Positions 57,167 through 64,000 of a DNA stretch of 64,000 nt are shown here, piece after piece. Positions within the stretch are counted from its first letter, which is position 1. Every line of letters begins with the position of its first letter. A model generated the notes under the pieces. The model was not told where the DNA came from, searched no databases, and worked only from the letters and a program-made list of their open reading frames with translations. Both the position numbers and the translations under genes were made by a program. This DNA comes from Sisyra terminalis (taxonomy: Eukaryota; Arthropoda; Insecta; Neuroptera; Sisyridae), in contig OY292277.1 in assembly GCA_958496175.1 (NCBI GenBank), positions 45,147,050 to 45,211,049 of the forward strand. Reading direction: 5' to 3'.

Positions 57167-57920
57167 ATGAATTCAATTGTGTTGGCTTTGGCGGCTATTT
57201 GCCTAATTGCTGGTATTTCTGCTATTCCGGTTAGCGCTCCGGGACAGAATTACTACAACTGTGACTTGCAAAAGGGTGACAACCTTTTGTACACTTCTTC
57301 GGTCTATGTAAGTTTTATTTTCTTTAACTTTCAATCCTTAATTTTTCGAACTCCAAACCAAGAACTACTGATGTACAGATTGTATGCAGTAGTGATCATT
57401 ATTTTTATTAAATATTGCTTTTTTACTTTTGAAATTTCTTGTGAAGTTTCTGATACTATTTCTTTAGGCTTCTGTAACTTATTAGAAATGAAAAGGAAAG
57501 ATCTCTTTAATAAAGTTTTAGCCACAAAAGTATTCAATGTAAGCATAGATAAGTAATCCCGTAAGTTTCCAAAATAGCCAAAATCTAAACTACAAACCAA
57601 AGTAAAATCGTATATTAAATTTTTATTCTCACGATGATAAGTTTAAAAGAATTAAGTATTATATTAATTGTTTTTGGGGGTTTCAGCGTAAAAAAGTTGC
57701 AACCAAGGTAATCACTTCGACTGTCACCTATCCGGAATCTGGAGTTTCCACGGCCGTAATTCATTGCATCCGAGCCATCGATAACATGAGCAAGGAAGGT
57801 CAAGACGGAGGTACCGCTTCCATTGTTGCCGGAGGAATTAACCAGACTTACGTCGAACTTTTGTTGACATCGAAGAAAAGCCGTGGCTTGGACTTTACTG
57901 TTCAAATCTTTGGTCATTAA
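57167..57920 (+). CDS. MBF2-family secreted protein, paralogue B
   Basis: Exons 57167-57307 (47 codons) and 57687-57920 (77 codons plus TAA), phase-0 GT-AG intron; 124 aa. The signal peptide is about residues 1-20 (MNSIVLALAAICLIAGISAI). Then come YYNCDLQKGDNLLYTSSVY and, from exon 2, TVTYPESGVSTAVIHCIRAID and GGTASIVAGGINQTYVELLL. Exon 2 is very similar to that of paralogue A, while the signal peptides differ, as is usual for secreted paralogues. The two genes point away from each other, 2.8 kb apart, and probably arose by inverted duplication. AATAAA at 57998-58003 is a good polyadenylation signal. The strong TATA/Inr promoter suggests high, regulated expression, for example in gland, gut or fat body; the tissue is speculation. 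The unspliced frame to 57556 is not the product. Confidence 0.9.
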
Positions 57921-58029
57921 GCACTTGAGTCAGTTTCCGCAAAAATTGTTAGTTTAATATTTTTAAATGTTTTGTACATATTTTTAATTGATTTCAAAAT
58001 AAATTTCATCTGAAGCACTTAGGATTTTT

Positions 58030-58510
58030 ATTTGGTGACCAGATATTTGCCCACGAGAAAAATCCTCATACAAAATTTGCCTCCAGAAAGTTGCTCACCA
58101 GAAAATCCATAATGCTAAGTCAAAATTAAGAATGTGGATAACGGGAATTTGGACATAAGACGCATCAATAAACTATTTAAAGTAGCGACGTTTCATATAT
58201 ATTTAATTATACGTCTTCAAGCAACTGAAAAAGCAAATTCTGTCAATCAATAATACAAACAACTTAATAACATTAACAACCAATAAATCATACCTTCATA
58301 ATGCCTACTGTTTGTCAACATTAAAAGTTGCTCACTAGCATCCGAACACTAATAATAAAATAATTCAATATTGAATAAAATATTTGTTTTCTGTGGGTTA
58401 ATTTCCTTATCATTACGCGTTAATTTCTGTATGAGGAATTTTCTCTGTGAGTAAATTTCTATGGGGGCAACTTTCGTGGGAAGATTTTTCTAGGGGGCAA
58501 GTGTGGTCAC
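58030..58510. mobile_element. Inverted-repeat element with GCCCACNAGAA termini
   Basis: Left TTTGCCCACGAGAAAAATCC and AAAGTTGCTCACCAGAAAAT; right GGCAACTTTCGTGGGAAGAT and TTCTAGGGGGCAAG, inverted. Same family as the element at 9496-9970. Starts just after the paralogue B polyadenylation signal. Non-coding. Confidence 0.65.
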
Positions 58511-58561
58511 CGAAAAAATTAAGTGTGTAACTATATCAATGACATTGTTTAATATAAATTA

Positions 58562-59382
58562 GACATGCCACGAATAGTGATTTGGCCGAATACCGAATAT
58601 TCGGCGACCTTAGTACCATTAGCGAATGAGGTTTAAAGTTTAAACCTACTTTATAATTTATGAGGAAAAGCGAAATCGTTTGCTATCAACAAACGCTGAA
58701 AAACTTGTTTTTATTCATCATAACTTACCACTGATAGATTTTAAGTATTAATATGCTATGGTAAAATAAATTTATAAGTTAAAAGCTATTGGTGAAATAA
58801 AAGCCTTTCTGAGTAATATTATGCATTTTTTCCTAATTTTCGGTGTGAATAGTCGAACACCGAATAGTTTTCGAATATTAGTTTCATTTCTAACTTTTTC
58901 CCATCACAACGTATCACAGATTGATTTTTATATTATAATAAGTGTAGAAATTTATGATTAAAATAAATATTAAAAGGATCGGAAAGTAATGTCATTAGTG
59001 AACCTATCGACATTCAATTACCATTTATCGGTTTATAAGTAATTCAAAATCGCACCTAAAGATATTTTATGATTAGCGTGATTAGTTACCTCACAAAAGA
59101 TTAAAAATATTTATTATTTTAAGCTCTATACTGCAATGGTTAAATAAATTCTCAAAGGAATATAAATTTGGTATTATATGCTTCGAAATTAAAGCTTGGG
59201 TAAAAATTTTAAGTTTTAATTTTATGTTAAGAAAACGACATTGCTTTCCGATTCCCTATACCTATACATTTTTGAGTAAAATATGCTTTTTCTTGATGAT
59301 TTGGTATTTGGCCGAATACTGAATACTAAAAAAAATAGTCGAATAGGCCGAATACCGAATAGTGGCCGAATATTCGTGGCAT
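58562..59382. mobile_element. hAT-like element with CATGCCACGAATA ends, holding a nested mariner-like MITE
   Basis: Outer ends: ACATGCCACGAATAGTG followed by GGCCGAATACCGAATATTCG; right, GGCCGAATATTCGTGGCAT. Nested inside is a mariner-like MITE, about 58974-59262, with ends GGATCGGAAAGTAATGTC and GACATTGCTTTCCGATTCC. Neither encodes a transposase. Confidence 0.65.
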
Positions 59383-60810
59383 TTTTAATAGAAATAGTAT
59401 AAATGGGAATTCATAGTAAATATTAAACAAAATCTTCGGTATTTAATTAATTTTTATATAATTTTCATGGATCTATTTGTTTTGATATTTTCTCCAAATT
59501 TTTTACAACCTATGTACCTATATAAAAGAACAGATAGCTATATAGATTTATTTTCAAACTCAATACATATCTATATATTTTTTAATATTTATAAATATTT
59601 TTTAAATTTTCAAGTGAATCTAATCGCTCGATTTTCGTCATCAAAATATTGTTGTATCAATAAATCACTTTATTTTGACTCATAAACATGGTTTGATTTT
59701 ATCGAAATTTGATAAAATAAATTAGTCAATTAAAATTTTTTTGACTTTTGAAATCTTGAAAAAATTAAAGTTCAAATTGATTTACAATTCGAAATGGCGA
59801 CTCAATTTTTGATCGATTACTATAATAAAAAGTCGTTTTTTTCCTTATAAGGATGATTTCTGGATGGGCATTTTCTCCAAATTACGTTCGACTCAATTTA
59901 TGGCAAAAACAATAAAAAAATCCCAATAAAAATGAAATAGTAAATTCTTTTTCACTTGTTATATAACAAAAAATAGGCGAGAACCATCTTTAAAACGCGG
60001 ATATAACTATTAAAACTCAAATGCTTGGTAATAAAATTACAAAGATGGTAATATTAATATTTAATAAATTATTACAATTTATAATATCTTTAAAGTAAAT
60101 ACTGCTAAATGTCTTTCTTATCCAAAATTTTCCAACATTACATCAGATTACATCCACCATTGTTGCACAATTACTGATTATTATTTTTCATAGCTGTATA
60201 GTTGGCTGCATATACTAAACATATTTTCATTAGCTTGTATTTTTTATTTATTTGTAGTTTATTTGCGCCTAATACTATTTTTAATGACTATTATTTTTCT
60301 CATTAAAATCTAAATTTGAATATTTTCGGCAGAAATATAACATTATTATCTAAAAGTTATGGTTTTAAGTTGGGGCATCTTGAAGGGAAGAAATGCATTA
60401 AATTGATTAAATCGCTAACAGTTAAAAGCAAATAAGTGCCACTCGTATTTCATTTATTTGCATAATTAAGTTATTTTTCTGGTAAATTTTTTAAAGTCAA
60501 ACATTTCATATTTTTTTATTGTTATTCAATTTAACAAAATTATTATTCTTCTATTCTCATTGTTCTCATACCAAAATCGTTACTTTTTATATTTTTAGAC
60601 CTTTTAAACAAATAAATGGCTGTAAATTTCAAATATTTCATATTATTTTAAAATCTTTTTTCAAGTTTAAGCGATTTAAGCCATTTAATCCTTTTAAATC
60701 TATCGATTTCTTAAATTAATTTTCAAATTTTTGAAAATGTTTTCAAGCTCTTTGAAGTTAATATGTTGCCAACTTCACACCAGTAAAATAATGATATTGA
60801 AGTAGCCAAG
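59383..60810. other. Spacer upstream of RSRC2, no gene seen
   Basis: Strongly AT-rich. Frames at 59467-59685 and 60519-60719 are Phe/Ile/Lys-rich and without features. The RSRC2 promoter should be close to 60750-60810; no TATA box seen. Confidence 0.4.
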
Positions 60811-62734
60811 ATGGAGTCGTTAGCTAGCTACGGCAGTGACGATGAACAAGAATTCGAAAATGAAACGGAAAAAATGGTAAATATTTAGTTTAATTAAAGA
60901 AAATATGCTTCATTTAAAACTTGGTTGCAAATATATAACTTTCAAGCCTCTGTAAAAACGTCCATTTTCACGATTTATCGATTTCCATGTAGCCCCTATT
61001 GTATTACTATATATTGACATTCCCTTTGATTTGTTGTTGAAATTAATAACATTTATGCCTTGATGAATATAGTCAGTACAACAAGCACCGTAAATTAACA
61101 GGGACGCTATGGGGGCGGAAAACGTGACGAGGATCGTGGCAGCGTACGGGAAGAGGACAATTACGATGCAGTCGGCATGGAATTGAGCGACGAGGTAATC
61201 ATAAAAACTGAATTTATCTTTCGACACAAAAACGTTCAATTTCGATTCATGTACCTTTATGATATTTGTTACTTGTTCTTATTGTTAAATTGTAAATATT
61301 TTCTTTATAAAAATATCAAATTTTGTATGATATTAACACACTCTGTTGCTATTGACAAATTGAAAGTTCCTGCTTCGGTTCTGCTACCCAATTCAAGCCT
61401 GGAATATCTAATTTCTTCATTCCCCGTCTCTCTAATTTTCGGTGAGTAATTCGGCATTTTGAGTTTAAATGCGGCCATCGCAAGGACAGGTAATCTTATC
61501 TTTTTAATTTTACATCAAAACTAGATTTGTTTTTCTTTTTAAATGAGGAAAAATTAGCCTTTCGCAATTCAGACGGCAAAAGGATAATTTTTATACCTTT
61601 GGCTTTTAATTTGAGTAAAAAGACACATATACTAACACTTCCACACAAATAACCAACTAGTTTCACTAAAAGGAAAGGTTTCGACATAACACATATCCTA
61701 GGCGAATGGCAAATGATTGTATACTTTTATGTTTATAGGAATCAATGACTCCGACTCGAGATGACAGACATCCAAGGATAACGGCTAAGTCTCGGGAGCG
61801 ATCTACGTCACGAGGACACGAGTCTCAAGAAATCGACTTTAAATCGAAAAATAAAACACACAGAGAAGACAGGCAATATCGTAAATCTAACGAACACAAA
61901 TCAAAGAAGAGATCTCGATCGAAATCAAGAGAACGAGGGTCGCGCGACCGTGGAAAAGACAGCAAACATCGTAACGAGGAAAAGCGGTCGCGTTCGCGGG
62001 ATTCACCCTCACGAAGTCGACGTGAACGGAAACGGTCTCGCGACCGCAAGCGGTCTGGCTCCCGCGACCGAAAGCGCTCAAGTTCGCGAGACCGTAGGAA
62101 ATCCGAGTCGAAACACAGACGCTCCCGTAGTCGCGACCGACGAGACCGGTCTCGAACTCCACCGCGCTACGGCGACCGATACAAAAACCGCTTCGACCGC
62201 ACCTCCAACAAACTAGCCGTCTTGGAAAAACTTGGCATCGAAATCAAAACTCCCGATTGCCAATTCGTTACGCCACAAATGCTCATGCAAAAGACCCTAA
62301 CAAACAAAGTCGAAGAAGTAAAAAATTCCACTGGAATTGAACTACCGAAATACTACAATCCTGCGATTATGAATCCAACGAGATACGCCGAGCAAATACA
62401 AAAGCGACGACTGCTTTGGGGTGGTGGCAAAACCGAAGAGCCAAGTCCGACGACGAGTACGACAGCGACAACAGCAGCCAGACCAGCGCCCAAATGGGAA
62501 CAAACAAAATTCGTGCACGATAACGATGGGAAAGTGGCCTCGAAATTCAAACGACTGATGGGTATTAAAGACGACAATGCTACCCTTGGCAAACCAACCA
62601 CCGAAGCACTAAAAAAGCAAGAGGAAATGTTTCATTCGATGGAAGCTCAATACGAAGTGGCCCGAGCCGCCACTCACACGATGCGGGGCGTCGGCCTCGG
62701 GTTCGGCGCATTCACAGGAAACTTTCCTCGATAA
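60811..62734 (+). CDS. RSRC2: Arginine/serine-rich coiled-coil protein 2 (RSRC2)
   Basis: Three exons: 60811-60876, 61102-61194 and 61739-62734; introns 225 and 544 bp, all GT-AG in phase 0; 384 aa. The N-terminus MESLASYGSDDEQEFENETE is acidic. Exon 2 adds a Gly/Arg/Glu stretch. Residues about 55-200 are dense in RS, RD and RE dipeptides (RSRSKSRERGSRDRG, KRSGSRDRKRSSSRD), typical of nuclear speckle proteins. The C-terminus carries the small-acidic-protein-like domain: KWEQTKFVHDNDGKVASKFK, LMGIK, KKQEEMFHSMEAQYEVARAA and THTMRGVGLGF. Vertebrate RSRC2 ends in the same way. Role: probable pre-mRNA splicing-associated factor. Codons in exon 3 are GC-richer than surroundings. Beginning at the ATG at 61745 would miss the conserved acidic N-terminus, so the spliced start is preferred. 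Convergent with POLDIP2. Confidence 0.93.
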
Positions 62735-62952
62735 ATCTTTACCACTCGTTCATTGCTAGATTTAATGATTTGTAAATACAATAATAAATTATACAATTTT
62801 CATGTAAAATAGTTTAATTCATTGACGAAAAACAATTAACAATAATTATTAACGAAAAGGCAACGTTTAGTAATCGGGGAAATAGAAGTGACGCTCAGGA
62901 CTAGGAAGGGTTGGACATAAATAAAATTAAAAATGGGCTAAGACAATAAAAG
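62735..62952. other. Shared 3' region of RSRC2 and POLDIP2
   Basis: The two genes converge with 218 bases between stops. AATAAA near 62783 probably serves RSRC2. Another AATAAA at about 62925 is also on the plus strand. The 3'UTRs may overlap. Confidence 0.55.
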
Positions 62953-63799
62953 TTATAAATCCGGAGGATGAATTACGGCAGATTCGTCAACTTTACTTTC
63001 TAGGGAAAATGGTGGAATTCGACAATCAAACGTATAGCCATCGTCACGTTCCATTCTAAATGTTCCCCTAAAAAAAATAAAACACCAAGTGAAATATCTG
63101 AAAGTTTGAAAATTACCACAGTAGGAAATTAGTGACTTACCACATATGTCCACTTGGAGCTTGTAAACTAACATGACTACTGTACTGAAAAGCGGGTGTA
63201 GTGCCTCCTAGTAAAGGTTCTTGTCCAACAACTCCACGACCACGCACAGTCTCCAAAGTACCCGACAATGAAAATATCCTCCAATGCCTTTCTCGTAATT
63301 GAACTGATCGACTTCCTAAATTCTCTAATCGTATACAATACCTCCACTAAAAAAAACAATACATATTATATAAATTTCATTTCGTAAAAAAAAGTAATAA
63401 TACCCAATAAACAGAATTTGTTTGTGATTCTCGACATCCCATATAAAACGGAATTACAGTAACTCTAATATTTTCTGTGGTTTCCTTATGTACATCGGAG
63501 AGCTCGAGCCACGCGTGGTTCTTCCTTTGCCATACATGTAAAGTATCGCGTGGCGCAAACGGAGGATCTAAAACATGCTTTTTTGAATAGACTAATAAAA
63601 TATCGAAAGAAATAAGCAAACCTTTATCAGAAACGGGGATTAAAAATTTATCAAATAGTTCATGAATCAATGGGGTTTTGTCGGTGGGATTGTACGGCAA
63701 AACATCCTCATGAGCCACATAATCCAAACCAGGAATTGCATATAAACTTCTGCTTGATTCCTGATTACCCAAAAACGTTACCGATTCGGTTTGTGCTCT
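62953..63799 (-). CDS. POLDIP2: DNA polymerase delta-interacting protein 2 (POLDIP2), C-terminal exons, 5' partial
   Basis: Minus-strand exons in order: 63799-63622, 63567-63404, 63346-63141 and 63067-62953 (stop 62955-62953); GT-AG, phases consistent, 220 residues. Opening SVTFLGNQESSRSLYAIPGL and YVAHEDVLPY belong to the YccV-like/linker part. From ENIRVTVIPFYMG to RIPPFSLES is the ApaG (DUF525) domain, with WWRYCIRLENL, LRERHWRIFSLSGTLETVRG, RGVVGQEPLL and APSGHMWGTFRMER, all highly conserved in POLDIP2. Human POLDIP2 is a mitochondrial and nuclear protein linked to PrimPol/polymerase delta stimulation and mitochondrial protease control. The first intron within this block is only 54 bp and stop-free. 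Reading through it would insert 18 residues, whereas splicing gives the expected SDK-DPPFAPRDTL join. The N-terminus with the targeting peptide lies beyond 64000. Confidence 0.93.
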
Positions 63800-64000
63800 C
63801 TGCAAGTAAAAGTAATAGTTAATATAAAGATTTGATGTCATTGATAAAAATTTCTAGTAGTTCGAGGATTAATAAATATGAAAAACTCTAGTGCTTGCCT
63901 ACATTTTAAATTTGACTAATTTTTCTAAATTTTATAAGAAAATATTGCATGTATATGAAGGTAATGATATGAAGTAACCCCCCGAAAATAAAAGACCATT
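63800..64000. other. POLDIP2 intron to window edge
   Basis: AT-rich; the acceptor of the 63799 exon (CTTGCAG on the minus strand) borders it. No further exon seen before the edge. Confidence 0.6.

Noticed and set aside
57308..57556. C-terminal extension of MBF2 paralogue B by reading through the first exon
   Set aside because: GTAAGT at 57308 is a good donor, and splicing to 57687 restores the family domain, matching paralogue A.
61825..62601. Frames on both strands overlapping RSRC2 exon 3
   Set aside because: Produced by the Arg/Ser-rich codon repeats in other frames; the plus frame at 61739-62734 has the conserved domain.
1..64000. A new defence, biosynthetic or other multi-gene system
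   Set aside because: The genes are ordinary, mostly conserved animal genes with no shared pathway; novelty, if any, is in the repeat families listed above.

Overview
This window looks like nuclear DNA of an insect. It is AT-rich, its genes have GT-AG introns, and it carries two genes of the insect MBF2 secreted-protein family, one with a TATA box and an arthropod-type TCAGTT initiator. Mariner-type, pogo-type and hAT-type DNA elements, LINE fragments and a tRNA-derived SINE fill most of the space between exons. The order cannot be fixed from the sequence; a beetle or a related holometabolous insect is a guess. No prokaryotic system, CRISPR array or virus was seen.

Layout. 744-1869 (+): last two exons of a retinoblastoma-family pocket protein; its start lies left of the window. 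5662-44562 (+): a whole VAT-1-type oxidoreductase gene of eight exons, with a 22-kb first intron and large introns packed with mobile DNA, including two broken LINE reverse transcriptases (about 30.6-31.6 kb and 40.9-42.5 kb). 46348-49903 (+): a mitochondrial EF-Tu gene of four exons. 50043-50580 (-): mitochondrial 2Fe-2S ferredoxin (adrenodoxin type), convergent with EF-Tu. 53952-54385 (-) and 57167-57920 (+): a divergent pair of MBF2-family secreted-protein genes. 60811-62734 (+): RSRC2, a splicing-related SR-like protein. 62953-63799 (-): the C-terminal four exons of POLDIP2, which continues beyond the right edge.

The genes are not an obvious pathway, although EF-Tu, ferredoxin and POLDIP2 are all mitochondrial or partly mitochondrial proteins. 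The most interesting non-genic content is: (i) a family of short palindromic insertions (15788-16111, 26737-26991, 29950-30221) with exact or near-exact 11-12 bp target duplications, carrying a CTGANGA-stem-GAAAC motif like a hammerhead ribozyme core, as in Penelope-like elements; (ii) long-inverted-repeat foldback elements that start TAGGG, have 8-bp target duplications and share an internal CTCTACAAAAAAGG motif (12161-12957, 39679-40739), one with a neighbour whose loop is inverted; (iii) palindromic or partly palindromic tandem arrays with periods near 389 bp and exactly 308 bp; (iv) a tRNA-derived SINE that makes up most of one EF-Tu intron; and (v) an empty-site/filled-site pair that dates a pogo-type MITE insertion.

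All coordinates were read by eye. Exon joins were checked for splice dinucleotides and reading phase; repeat edges not marked by a target duplication are approximate.
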